Positions 53,920-63,845 are shown, counted from the stretch's first letter. The stretch: DNA of 64,000 nucleotides from Brachycybe producta (GCA_036925085.1 JAUPFP010000012.1:1725109-1789108), one strand, 5' to 3'. The notes: generated by a model from the letters alone, not told the origin. Made by a program: numbers and translations.

Positions 53920-54302
53920 TTATATATATAATATCCCAGGTCTGTGTGGCTGTCTATCTATCTATCTATCTGTCTGTCTGAAGTAACGCTGTACAATCAT
54001 TGAAGCACATCGGAATTTATATAAATTTAAATAAATGAAGAAATGAACAGCTTTTTTTTTCTCTCAAGGTCAACTATATGTTGCACCCTTCCCATCCAAG
54101 AACCCCATGATATTAAATTGGAGAGGGGAAAAGGTTGGAAAGTGTAGAAGGGGGAGAGAGAGAAACGTGGAGGGGGAAAAAGTGGGAGGGGTGACTGAAA
54201 TTGAAATGAAATGAGTAAAAAAAAGAAAAAAACGAAGCGCATGCGCACAATTAATTGCCTGTGAATTTTGCTCCCGTCATTTATGACGGGTTACCCCACT
54301 AT
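53920..54302 (+). mobile_element. Helitron-like element, copy C
   Basis: Begins TTATATATATAATATCCCAGGTCTG right at the end of copy B, contains a (TCTA)n/(TCTG)n run, and ends with the same hairpin and CTAT instead of CTAG. Head-to-tail with copy B. Confidence 0.65.
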
Positions 54303-54617
54303 TATGAAATAATATTCATATTATGCAATATATTAAAGATTTAAAAAATAGGTATAATGTGCTGCCCATCCACTTGAGCACGTTTATGTGTTTTTGATTC
54401 GAATCTGTTTATGTTTATCTTAAGTCAAACTTAGGTGTGAAAAGATGAAACTCTGGATTCTGGACAGATAGACCGATCCTTTGATTGGTCCATTTGGTCC
54501 CAGAATTATTAAATTACGCAAATCCATAAATGTGCCCTGTTGCAAATTTTAACTTTGGAATTATTAATAATTATTAATGTAAATATTAAAGGTGCATTTT
54601 TTATTTTTTTTGAAAAG

Positions 54618-54787
54618 GGACTACAATTTACACCACAGTGGACCAATATGGACTATAAAGTTTGCCTCACTTCCAGTTCAACAAAAGGTAATGAAGAAAA
54701 AAATAATTGTTATGGAAGCATTGGTAACAACATCTGAAGATGGATCTGTAAAACAATGGACTAATTCAAAGCCCATAAAGCTGAGAA
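54618..54787 (+). CDS. DNAI4: Dynein intermediate chain (WD40), exon e
   Basis: A 170-bp exon between acceptor TTTTTTTTGAAAAG and donor GTAAGT. Its first base completes the split codon (arginine) of exon d. It reads LHHSGPIWTIKFASLP, a lysine-rich loop, then EALVTTSEDGSVKQWT, SKPIKLR. This is the second blade: H-x-GPVW-x-(L/V)-x-W, loop, (L/F)-(V/F)-S-x-S-x-DGR-x-x-W. It ends with one base of the next codon. Open and in phase on both sides. Confidence 0.85.
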
Positions 54788-54838
54788 GTAAGTATTGATC
54801 TCCGATTTGCATGCTTGTATCCTGTTTTGTTACATCAC

Positions 54839-55106
54839 AGAAATTGCAAAAATGTATTTTTTAAAGTGGTCATTTCTACGGGACAGACTAAACGTCTGTA
54901 AGATGATACTGACTAGTCAGTATCATCATAGAAAGTGCGGTAATTTACGAATCTTTAGGCCAATACAGAGTCGACTCTGTATTGGCCTAAAGATTCGTAA
55001 ATTACCGCACTTTCTATGATGATACTGACTAGTCAGTATCATCTTACAGACGTTTAGTCTGTCCCGTAGAAATGACCACTTTAAAAAAGACATTTTTGCA
55101 ATTTCT
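54839..55106. repeat. 268-bp near-perfect palindrome
   Basis: Arms 54839-54972 and 54973-55106 (134 bases each) are reverse complements with a single mismatch and no spacer (centre GAGTC/GACTC). Each arm includes an inner 26-base palindrome around ACTGACTAGTCAGT. It lies 51 bases downstream of exon e. It is likely a foldback element, or a recent inverted duplication. Confidence 0.9.
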
Positions 55107-55300
55107 CCACTCTGTATCGGTATGAATTTCTGTCTCCCCCTGAAAAAGGTCTAAACGTCTGTATGATGTTACTGACTAGTCAGTATCATCATAGAAAGTG
55201 CGGCAATTTTCGAATTCATACCGATACAGAGTGGACTCTGTATCGGTATGAATTTCTGTCTTCCCCTGAAAAAGGTCTAAACGTCTGTAAGATGATACTG
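55107..55300. repeat. Second foldback unit next to the palindrome
   Basis: A perfect 20-bp stem with 2-base loop (AATTCATACCGATACAGAGT at 55213-55232, partner 55235-55254) and a 54-base direct repeat beginning CTCTGTATCGGTATGAATTT (55109 and 55236). It shares AACGTCTGTA, ACTGACTAGTCAGTATCATC and GAAAGTGCGG with the palindrome arms, so the two are related. Confidence 0.8.
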
Positions 55301-55735
55301 ATTGTTCAGTTGTTCACATCTCACTGCTGCTCGTCAGCCATCGACTTCGATAGTGAGACTCCGTGTTCTCTTCGGCATTACCCAACAATTCCCCGAGGTT
55401 ACTACAAATTCGTTTCAATCCCCTAAGTAGAATCTGGGCTTAAGGCCCAGACTCCACATAGGGTTTTGGTAAATATTTGAAAGGTCGATTTGACCAAATT
55501 AAATTCTTTGGCTAAATTAAATTGAAAGACGCTACTCTAGAGCAACAAAGCTCTAAAATTTGCAGGACAAATTACACTTGTTTTCCTTGTTCTAATTGTG
55601 CCATCTAGTTATACAGCCTCGAAATTTACCCATTTTGTTTTCATATGCAGTTTTTTTATCAAAATAGAAACAAAAGTCCGAAACATAATAAAATGAAATT
55701 GTAAAATCCAAAACTGTGTTTGTATTGTTATTCAG
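55301..55735. other. Intron remainder
   Basis: AT-rich, no repeat or coding signal. It ends in the acceptor TGTATTGTTATTCAG (55721-55735). Confidence 0.5.
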
Positions 55736-55850
55736 ATATACTGCAAATAAAAATGCAAGAGTCTAGAAACGGGATGCTCAAAAACATTTCAAAATATGAC
55801 GCAATATATGACATTGAGTTAAAAGATCGACACATGTTAAATAATGAAAT
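55736..55850 (+). CDS. DNAI4: Dynein intermediate chain (WD40), exon f
   Basis: A 115-bp exon between TTGTTATTCAG and GTAAGT. Its first two bases complete the codon left by exon e. It reads ILQIKMQESRNG, NISKYDAIYDIELKDRH, NNE, with two bases left over. In the family this is the link after '(L/I)MKLK' and the region before the 'H-P-x-D-x-x-x-(I/F)-(Y/F)-LVGTEEG' blade; conservation there is low, so the exon is supported mainly by splice sites and phase. Confidence 0.75.
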
Positions 55851-55966
55851 GTAAGTGTTAGTTTAGATAAATTAAAACAAAACTAATTTAAATTATTAGT
55901 TGGCATCATTTTCATTTTTTATTAAAATAATACTAATAATGACAGACTATTTTCTATGTACAAAAG

Positions 55967-56054
55967 TTATTTAGTTGGATGTGGTTCTGGATTTGTTCAC
56001 CAATGCTCTGTTTTATGTAAAGAAGCATGTCACCAGTCATATGCAGCACATGAC
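55967..56054 (+). CDS. DNAI4: Dynein intermediate chain (WD40), exon g
   Basis: An 88-bp exon between TTTTCTATGTACAAAAG and GTAAGT, ending in phase 0. Its first base completes an isoleucine codon with exon f. It reads IYLVGCGSGFVHQCSVLC, then HQSYAAHD. Family: (I/F)-(Y/F)-LVGTEEG-x-I-(H/Y)-KCS, then D-TY-x-(A/G)-H. The next exon should begin with a PVYKV-x-WNPF-like blade; it was not found up to 64000, so that intron is at least 7.9 kb. Confidence 0.85.
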
Positions 56055-56104
56055 GTAAGTGCCACTTATTTGGAGTTTAATATTATTGAGTTTTAATATT
56101 AATA

Positions 56105-56300
56105 TGAATTGGAGTTTGAATTTCACAAGTTACTCTGTAACCAGCCGCGGAGACCGTGGTAGAAAGACGACTGTCAACATAATATAAAGCAGATAATTTT
56201 AAAACTACATAAATCGCAATATGCTCTTTTGCCGTTGATAAGATGAATTGTCAGTAAAATTCATAAAAACCATAAAATATGTTTTAAATTGAAACAATTC
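56105..56300 (-). mobile_element. CR1-like 3'-end relic
   Basis: GAGTTTGAATTTCACAAGTTACTCTGTAACCAGCCGCGG resembles 13681-13730 (TTTGAATTTGAAAAATTACTCTGCAAGCAGCC), the 3' end of the nested CR1-like element. Same orientation, non-coding, heavily truncated. Confidence 0.55.
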
Positions 56301-56417
56301 GTGCACGAGCGATCATGGTGCAGTTATTTATCGAAAGTAGTGCAGAGCTTTGTCCTCACTCCGTACTGCCATACAGACAGTTGACCTGGTTCTGCACAGC
56401 TGATTTCTCTTCCAATA

Positions 56418-56425
56418 TTGATAAG
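56418..56425. repeat. Target-site duplication of hAT copy 2 (left)
   Basis: TTGATAAG, repeated exactly at 58673-58680. Different from the duplication of copy 1, so the two copies are independent insertions. Confidence 0.9.
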
Positions 56426-58672
56426 TAAGGCAACTCAAATATGCTTAAAAAACTTGACAAAATATGCTTTTCATGTATCAAAAATATGCTTTATATGCTT
56501 TAAAATCATCTTTTACATTTACACATACAAACCCTTTTATTTTGAAAATGTTGCTTTATTTAAGAAAAACTACACATTGTCTCCATCATTGAATGCCAAT
56601 CGTATGTGAATGTCCAAGTTTGTCTCTGTGAAGCTTGACCTTTCCGGTTTCAGAATTCTGTTTAAAACTGAAAAACTTCTTTCAACCTCTGCACTGCTAC
56701 ATGGAAATGTCAGAGCTTTCATAGCAAGAGCACTCAATGTAGGCATGTCTTTTGCTGCAAGCTTCCAAAATTGCAATGTGTCATTGCACATCTCCTTATC
56801 TGGATTCATGAAGATTGCATTGCAACATGCAATTTCACCTTCTGCTATGTTTGCTTCTGAAAATATTCTCAGCTCTTGTGGTATTTCCCTCATACTGTTA
56901 CTTCGATTGGGATCAAGTTTTTGTACCTCCCTCCAAAATCCTGTTGCTGGGTGCCGTCCCTGCATGTATGAAGTTAATTTCAAACTGGAAACTCCTGCCC
57001 TATCAAACAATTGCACTATTGTTTGAAGAGTAATCCAAACATCACTGGCAACTGTTTTTCTGGCCTCCATTTTCTTCACAGCTTTGCATAGGTCAGTTGC
57101 AATTGGTGCCACTCTTAGAATCTCTTCATTAAGAAGTCTGTCATTTACTAGCTCCTTCAATTCACTAATGGCTGCACTGGTATCCTCTTCTTGAAAAATC
57201 CACACTTTCACTTCTTCAAAGTTATGCCAGTGGTATGCTACGGCATCAAGCCACGTGCCCCAACGTGTGATTACTGGAACAGGGGGGAGTTCAATCGTCT
57301 TCCCTGCCTCCCGCAGACAATCCTGCAATAACTGTCTCCTTGAGGGTGCCTTAATCAGTGCACTTTTAACACAAGCTACATATCTATCTAATGTCTTGTG
57401 CTGAGCCCGAACTTCTTCAGCTTGCAAATGAAGAATGTGAGCCCAACAAGTTGAGTGAATCATTCTAGGGCACACTGCTGCTAACCTGCGTGCTGCAGCC
57501 ATCATGTAAGGTGCATTATCGGTTATAAAACCAACAAATTTATTTCTTTTTACACCAATTTCTTCCAATGTTTGAAGTGTAAGCTCCACTATGATATCTG
57601 CATTGCACCTATCAACAATTTTGGATGAAATTAAACGAGCCTTATCTTGTGATCCTGATGCATTTATTAAAATATTCACAATTTTTCTGTTTTTAATATC
57701 CTGAGATTCGTCAATCTCCATAACCACGTCCCTGTCTTTACACAATTCCATAGTAGAGTCTTTATCTTTTTCCGAAAGTGAAGGAAGCAGTCTCCGAAAA
57801 GTATTTTCACTTGGCAGTTTTTCACCTTTTTCCATAACTACATATTGGCTCATCCATTTCCGTACATGCTCATTCCTGAAGATGTGCAAAGGAACCCCAG
57901 CATTGCAAAATGCAGAAACCATTCCTTCCCACTTAGTCACTTTAGTAAGAGGCAATAGGGCATTCCCTATGTTTGGCTGTTGAGATCTATTACCTTTGGC
58001 TCTGATATGTCCAGCAGTTAACACATGTTGCTTCACACTTGATTTTTTGACAAAATCAACATTTACTGAACAATAATTGCACCACAATCTGTTATTTTCA
58101 ACAGAAAACCCATCACTGGGGAACTCTACTTTGCGAGATGTTGCAGTAACTCCAATTTTTGGCATTTTTGTCAAGTGAAATACTTAGAAACTTGAATATA
58201 TGATATACAGACTTACTGATCAAGGCACACTGACCACATAAACATAAAAATGCCAATGAATTTAAAATATAAACTAATCCATCTGGGAAGGTACAAAACT
58301 AGTGAGGGTGTAACCAAACAAGCCTAAGCTATCAAACAGGATGTAACAGACTACAGAACAAAAGAACCAAATTCCATAGGCATATCAAGTTGTGACCTAC
58401 ATTCAATTTGTCCAAAAATAAGTATAGATAAAAAGGAGATTTTTTATTTCAAGAGTTTGGTGGATAATATGCTTTTTATGCTGACATATTGAAAATATGC
58501 CAAAAAATGTTATTTACATTAAAATATGCTTTATATGCTTTATATGATTTTTAATTCATGCATAAATTATATTTTTTACATTCTAAAGTGTTCTTATATC
58601 ACTTTACATGGCAACCCATGATCATTTTCTACTTTATGCTTTATATGCTATATATGCTTTTGGGTTGCCTTA
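56426..58672 (-). mobile_element. hAT transposon, copy 2 (2247 bp)
   Basis: Same termini, same length and same orientation as 50612-52858. Every feature is offset by exactly 5814 bases, so there is no indel between them, and I saw no base difference. It lies in the intron after dynein exon g, antisense to the gene. Confidence 0.95.
56570..58174 (-). CDS. hAT transposase, intact (534 aa), second copy
   Basis: Start 58174, stop 56570. Amino-acid sequence identical to the product of 50756-52360: N-terminal C2H2/BED-like finger, DUF659-like middle with the D residues in EIDESQD and FITDNAP, and C-terminal AEVERSFS dimerisation block. No internal stop. Both genes are therefore candidates for the active source. 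Confidence 0.95.
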   Translation of the reverse strand: MTKMPKIGVTATSRKVEFPSDGFSVENNRLWCNYCSVNVDFVKKSSVKQHVLTAGHIRAKGNRSQQPNIGNALLPLTKVTKWEGMVSAFCNAGVPLHIFRNEHVRKWMSQYVVMEKGEKLPSENTFRRLLPSLSEKDKDSTMELCKDRDVVMEIDESQDIKNRKIVNILINASGSQDKARLISSKIVDRCNADIIVELTLQTLEEIGVKRNKFVGFITDNAPYMMAAARRLAAVCPRMIHSTCWAHILHLQAEEVRAQHKTLDRYVACVKSALIKAPSRRQLLQDCLREAGKTIELPPVPVITRWGTWLDAVAYHWHNFEEVKVWIFQEEDTSAAISELKELVNDRLLNEEILRVAPIATDLCKAVKKMEARKTVASDVWITLQTIVQLFDRAGVSSLKLTSYMQGRHPATGFWREVQKLDPNRSNSMREIPQELRIFSEANIAEGEIACCNAIFMNPDKEMCNDTLQFWKLAAKDMPTLSALAMKALTFPCSSAEVERSFSVLNRILKPERSSFTETNLDIHIRLAFNDGDNV

Positions 58673-58766
58673 TTGATAAGGATGTAAATTACATTATTTA
58701 GTTGGCACCTTGCTGGGGCCTGAGCCCTTTAGCCGATCAGTCCCACTTCTTAAAATAAACGGTTGG

Positions 58767-59290
58767 GGGTCACTACAGCTACCAAGGCTCACAAGCGCTA
58801 CTAGGGGGAGAACAGCTACTTGGGTCACTACAGCTACCAAAAAAATTAATAGACCTTTTGTTCATCAAAAGGGTCACTACAGCTACCAAAAAATAGGGGG
58901 ACAAAATATAGACCCTTTTTTATCACTTTCTCCTCACTACAGCTAATAAAACCTTACCTAACCGAACCTTAACGATCCTAACCAAAAAGTACCGATACTA
59001 ACCGAACCTAACCGATCCTAACCGAACCTAACCGATCCTAACCGAACCTAACCGACCCTTACCGAACATAATGAAACCTAATCGAACATAATGAAACCTA
59101 ACTGAACCGAATGTAATCTAAAGTAAACGTATTGATAAATAAAAAGGCCTATATTTTTTGGTAGCTGTAGTGACCCTCGGTAGCTGTAGTGATCCTTTTG
59201 ATGAAAAAAAAGGTCTATTTTCGTTTTGGTAGCTGTAGTGACCCTGGTGGCTGTAGTGAGCCTGGTAGCTGTAGTGACCCAGTTAGCTGT
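58767..59290. mobile_element. Foldback element with telomere-like core
   Basis: The left arm (58767-58890) has GGTCACTACAGCTACC three times; the right arm (59158-59290) has the inverse GGTAGCTGTAGTGACC. A 40-base part matches almost perfectly (AATAGACCTTTTGTTCATCA... against its inverse). Between them (58950-59060) lies a decamer array CCTAACCGA(A/T), which contains the arthropod telomere pentamer CCTAA. No coding. Confidence 0.65.
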
Positions 59291-59732
59291 AGTGAGCCAG
59301 TCCAAAATAAACAGATCTCCTTGATAAGTAACAACACTAAGGCAATGGTTTCGTTTTTCTAATTTAAATTAACAATGACTCATGTTTAATAAAATTTGGT
59401 GACCACTGGTGAATCAACTGATTGGTCCAGTTGGTTTTGGCTTTTGTAATGGACCAATTAGAGGATTCTGAAAAAGTTCTCTCAAGAATCCTCTTCTTGG
59501 GTCTTATGACTTTATTATAGAAGGACTAACTAGTTTTTCCTTTTTAGGTTCTTTTGATTTGGCCAATGAAGACCATTTAAATTAAAGAGAGTAAATTAGA
59601 TTTCCAAAATGTTAATTTATTGTTTATACATACATGTATGAGATGAATCATTCTCCTTTACAAATGATAATACTAACATTCTAATAATGTAAAAATATCC
59701 AAAACCAAAATATAGATAACAAAGGAAAATAT
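59291..59732. other. Intronic stretch
   Basis: AT-rich, no feature. The phrase ACCACTGGTGAATCAACTGATTGGTCCAGTTGG (59401-59433) resembles text at about 245-290 (CAACTGGACCAATTAACTGATTGACC...), possibly an old shared repeat. Confidence 0.35.
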
Positions 59733-60352
59733 TATATATATATATTAAGCCCCATCTATATTTTAGTGTTTCCTTATATATATCTTTCTCTGAGTAATGC
59801 TGTACAAACAATTAAGGACAAAAATCTTGAAGCATGTCGGAATTTATATAAATTTAAATTAATAAATGAACCGCTTTTTTTTCTCAAGGTCAAGATTATG
59901 TTGCACTCTTCCCATCCAAGAACCCTATGATATTAAATTGGAGAGGGGGGAAAAGTTTGGAAAGGGTAGGGGAGGGGGAGAGAGAAATGTGGAGGGGAAA
60001 AATGGGGAGGGGGAAACTGAATTTGAAATGAAAGGAGTAAAAAAAGGAACAAACAACACGCATGTACACACCAGAGAAAATGAAAAGCTCATTTTCTCTT
60101 TCAAATATAAAAAAGGGAAGGAGATAATAGTTGAAAAATTAAACTAGAATTTATCACGGGCAATTGTGCCAAGCATTAGAATTTCTTTTGCTCCGCCCTT
60201 TTATGAATGTCATCAATTTCTAATTGGTTTGTTACTTGTTCTGACATCATAAAAAGGTGGAGAAAAAGAACTTCTAATGCAGGGCACAATTGCCTGTGAA
60301 TGTATTGCCTGTGAATTTGGCTCCCGTCATTTATGATGGGTTACCCTACTAG
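59733..60352 (+). mobile_element. Helitron-like element, copy D
   Basis: Starts TATATATATATATTAAGCCCC, ends with hairpin CCCGTCATTTATGATGGG (one mismatch), TTACCCTA and CTAG (60349-60352), then T. Longer than the others because of an internal inverted repeat (60159-60294). Confidence 0.6.
60159..60294. repeat. Inverted-repeat insert in copy D
   Basis: GGCAATTGTGCC and about 40 further bases (GCATTAGAA-TTCTTTT-CTCC-CC-TTTTATGA-TGTCA) are inverted at the right end. 136 bp, MITE-like, no target duplication recognised. Confidence 0.5.
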
Positions 60353-60353
60353 T

Positions 60354-60770
60354 TATATATATATACTAAGCCAAGTCTGTCTGTCTATATGTAATGCTGT
60401 AAGAACAAGGACAAAAACCTTTAAGCAAACACACATGAGGGTGGTAGGGGAGAGGGGAGAAGTGTTAGTCATTCTCTGGCTATGTAGCTTTATTTATTGA
60501 GAAAAACCAACAGTAAAAGTTGATAAGGTTCAAAGGTCACTGAAAACCTGTAGGTTTAACCCAAATTGACTCAAGGACCATTTATACAAATTATTTTATT
60601 TAAACATAACAATAGTAGTAAATTTAATATGAAAATGAAATAATATAAAATTCCAAATACCCATGAGCAAAATTCAGAAAAATATAAGGTACTTGATTAA
60701 ATGCAACTATAAAAATGAATATTTAACACCATGAATGCAACCGAGCAAAATTATATGCTTACTTTATAAT
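60354..60770 (+). mobile_element. Helitron-like element, copy E (5' part)
   Basis: The 5' text TATATATATATACTAAGCCAAGTCTG begins directly after the CTAG-T end of copy D, giving a head-to-tail pair. No hairpin end is present before copy F begins, so this copy is 3'-truncated or interrupted. Confidence 0.5.
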
Positions 60771-61142
60771 TATATATATATTAAGCCAGATCTGTGTGTG
60801 TGTGGGGGGGTGTATGTGTGTGTAACAAAATTTATATAAATGGAATTTATATAAATTTAAATAAATGAAGAAATGAACAGCTTTTTCCCATCCAAGAACC
60901 CTGTGATATTAAATTGGAAAGGGGAAAAGGTTGGAAAGTGTAGAAGAGGGTGAAGAAAGAGAAACGTGGAAGGGGAAAAGGTTGGAAAGTGTAGAGGGGA
61001 AAAGTGAAACATAGAGGGAGGAAAAAAGTGGGAGGGGTGACTGAAATTGAAATGAAAAGAGTAAAAAAGGAACAAACGATGCACATGCGCACAATTGCCT
61101 GTGAATTTTGCTCCCGTCATTTATGACGGGTTACCCCACTAG
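60771..61142 (+). mobile_element. Helitron-like element, copy F
   Basis: Starts TATATATATATTAAGCCAGATC plus a GT/G-rich run, ends with the perfect hairpin CCCGTCATTTATGACGGG, TTACCCCA and CTAG (61139-61142), then T. Very similar to copy A at 24.8 kb. Confidence 0.65.
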
Positions 61143-63110
61143 TATAAAAACATACTTAAATTATAGATAGATTACAGGCAAATAAGAAGACAAAATATCA
61201 AAAAAATAAGAAATGCTGTAACTTACAATATCAGTAGTACAACCTTCATTGTAGATAGCTGGTAGCTTACACAGTAACCTGATTAAGACAAATAAGGACC
61301 TATTTTTTTCTGTGTTTTACCCAAAATAAATTCAAGCAAAAAGAACCGATAATCACTGTTTCATGGCTAAATTGCTTTTACACAAGAACCGATGATCAAA
61401 GATCATAGCAACTTATGTGTCTTTCAACAATAAACCACTTTGGTGATTATGGTTTCTCATGTACCTAAGAAAACCATCAGGCTATAGCACTAAAAAGTTT
61501 CTAAGTACCTGTTTTAGCCCAATACAGGTTACCCTCAGAATGAGGCTATGAGCAAATTCAGGGTAACTTGTGTTTTTACCAAGATAATGTCCATTAGCAA
61601 AAGAGCAATTAATCTTATGATTGTGGCTACTTAAGCTCCTGGCTACTGTCAGTTACTTACACAAATGCTCCCCATCAGACTGCTAATAGTTTTCAGCTTA
61701 CAATTCCAAAGTCCAAAAGTGTTCCAGAGAGAGATTTTCTTAGTCCAAGTCCACTGCTGGATTCTCTTCTTTATTTGCCAAAATGTTGACCTTTTTATAC
61801 AAATCTCTCATAGAAAACCATTGGAACCTTGTAATTGGTAGATGAACCTTTAGTACAATTAACCTTGTTTGCATGTAAGCTCGACAATTTTAAATAAAAA
61901 GTTTAATAAATTTATGACCATGAGAAATATTTAAGTTGGGGTCTTAAATACATTCTCTAATGTGGATTGGAAGTGGTGGAGAACATTTTCCTTTTGAAAC
62001 AAATATTCCATTTATGCAACCCACATATAATTTCAATATTGTTAACAAGAAGCAATGTGAGTGTTAATACAAGATAATGGTAATATTATAAATCAGCCTA
62101 ACTTCCTTTGAAAGGCAACCACAAGTATTTTCTTAAATAATGTAACTGGGCCTTTATTGAAAAAGGAGGGACTTAAATGCAACTTTAAAAGTGTGAAAAT
62201 AAACTTGAGCTCTATGCAACAAAAAATAAAAAGAATACATAAGTATAATCCACATAAGCCTAAACTCTAAAAACAACAAATAGCTAAATATTAAAACAAA
62301 CATTATATCAGTTCAAAATATTTATAACATGCCTATCAAATAATTTAAATTGAAAAAAAACATAAGTACATTACAAGAGTAATATTCCCATAAAACAACC
62401 TAAAAAGATACATATAAACATGTAAAAACTAAAAAAATGCATAAAACATGAAAAACTTCTAATGTGAATAAACATGGAATATGAATAATATGGTACTCAA
62501 TATACCTTAAGTCTTTTGAAAACTAGGAGGGGAGAAATTACTTTCCTTACAAGTTTCATAACAGGGGAAGATTTTTAACAATATAGTTAAATGATAAAGA
62601 TTGAAAAGTCATGGAAAAATTCAGGCAGTGTAGGCCTATGTTACAGATAAACCTATCTAGAATTGTCTGTTTTTATAAATACAGTCTAAAAGCAAATTTA
62701 GGCAAAGACTTTTTATAATTCCTCCAGTTTGCTGGATTTTACTTCTGTTTATTGGACGATGGGGGGTTATAATGCTTCAAAGTAGGGGCCATTTGAAAAG
62801 TTGAAAGAAAAATTCTTATAATATATAAACAACTAAATGGTGCCAAAAAAGTTAAGTTCATCATTCATTACACTGGTCAACACTATTTTTGCTGACTTAT
62901 ATCCGAGAGTTGTTTCTGACTAATTTTGGGGTTCTGAACTCAGATATCACATAGGTTTTTGCCCATCACGTCAAGTTTTTACACTATGCCATACCTCCAT
63001 TTGGATCAATCTCCATATAAAAGTACACAATTACAATGTTTTTTGTGGTGATCACATTCTTCCATCATGGATAAGTTATTGTATGTAGGCCCTTTTTGGA
63101 GTGTTTAAAT
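61143..63110. other. Intronic stretch without recognised features
   Basis: Nearly 2 kb of AT-rich sequence. I searched for the next dynein exon (a PVYKV/WNPF-type blade after a good acceptor) and did not see it. Confidence 0.4.
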
Positions 63111-63290
63111 TCAGTATTTAACACTCCACCAGTAGTCTGCCATCATGTGGGTATCCCACCTTCCTTGGTATTGCTCCTCCATAGCTTTTATATCATAATG
63201 GAACCTTTTGCCTTGCTCATCACTTATATAACCTAGATTTTCAGGAAATGTATCAAGATGACTGTTGAGAAAATGAAACTTTATTCTCAT
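63111..63290 (-). pseudogene. Multicopy 'SDEQG' protein family, C-terminal fragment
   Basis: From a methionine at 63290: MRIKFHFLNSHLDTFPEN, then LGYISDEQGKRFHYDIKAME, YQGRWDTHMMADYWWSVK, stop at 63111. It matches the C-terminal region of a widespread multicopy gene family of unknown function, seen mostly in arthropods in my memory (FHFL-SHLDFFPENLG-SDEQGERFHQDI-ME-RYQG-W-MMADYCW). Only 20 bases away from the N-terminal fragment of the same family. Confidence 0.6.
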
Positions 63291-63310
63291 GTTGCAACCT
63301 ATGCTTCAAC

Positions 63311-63499
63311 TCAGGGCTTGCACACTTTATGTGGAGTCCAAGACTTGTCCTGGTCTCCAAGTCTCACTTGAAAGTAAACCACCTGCACCTTCTTCACAAA
63401 ATTGCTAAAACTCATCCTTTGACTGGGTACAATGAAGCTTCCACATACATAACAAAATGTATCTAGACTATTCAGACACTTTCTTCTAGCAGCAGCCAT
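63311..63499 (-). pseudogene. Multicopy 'KLGDQDKSW' protein family, N-terminal fragment
   Basis: From 63499: CLNSLDTFCYVCGSFIVPSQR, a zinc-binding-like CYVCG, then FVKKVQVVYFQVRLGDQDKSW and TPHKVCKP. In the family this N-terminal module is normally separated from the SDEQG region by several hundred residues; here the two are joined by a 20-base gap, so the middle was deleted. Possibly a retroposed or transposon-carried copy. Confidence 0.65.
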
Positions 63500-63710
63500 T
63501 GCCTAAGTTACAATTACAACAGTTGATGAACAAAAACCTGAAAAATAAAACATGCCATAGAACAGAAACAGGGCGTGCTACGTAAAAACTAATTTTATTT
63601 TTGAAATCAGCACCCCAAAGTTACTTAAACACAAGTGTCAGATCTTAGTCAGCAGAAAAAAAGTGAAAAATTGTTGGCCAGTGTTATCTAACATCCTAGT
63701 ATCCAAGTAA

Positions 63711-63732
63711 TATAATAATGATAATAGTAATA

Positions 63733-63770
<38 letters not shown>

Positions 63771-63845
63771 CATAATAATAATAATAGTAATAGTAATGAT
63801 AATAATAATAATAGTAATAATAATAGTAATAAAAGTATTAATAAT
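63711..63845. repeat. (AAT)n microsatellite
   Basis: About 135 bases of AAT/AAC-poor triplets with interruptions (AATAGTAAT). The open frame through it (poly-isoleucine/valine) is an artefact. Confidence 0.9.
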
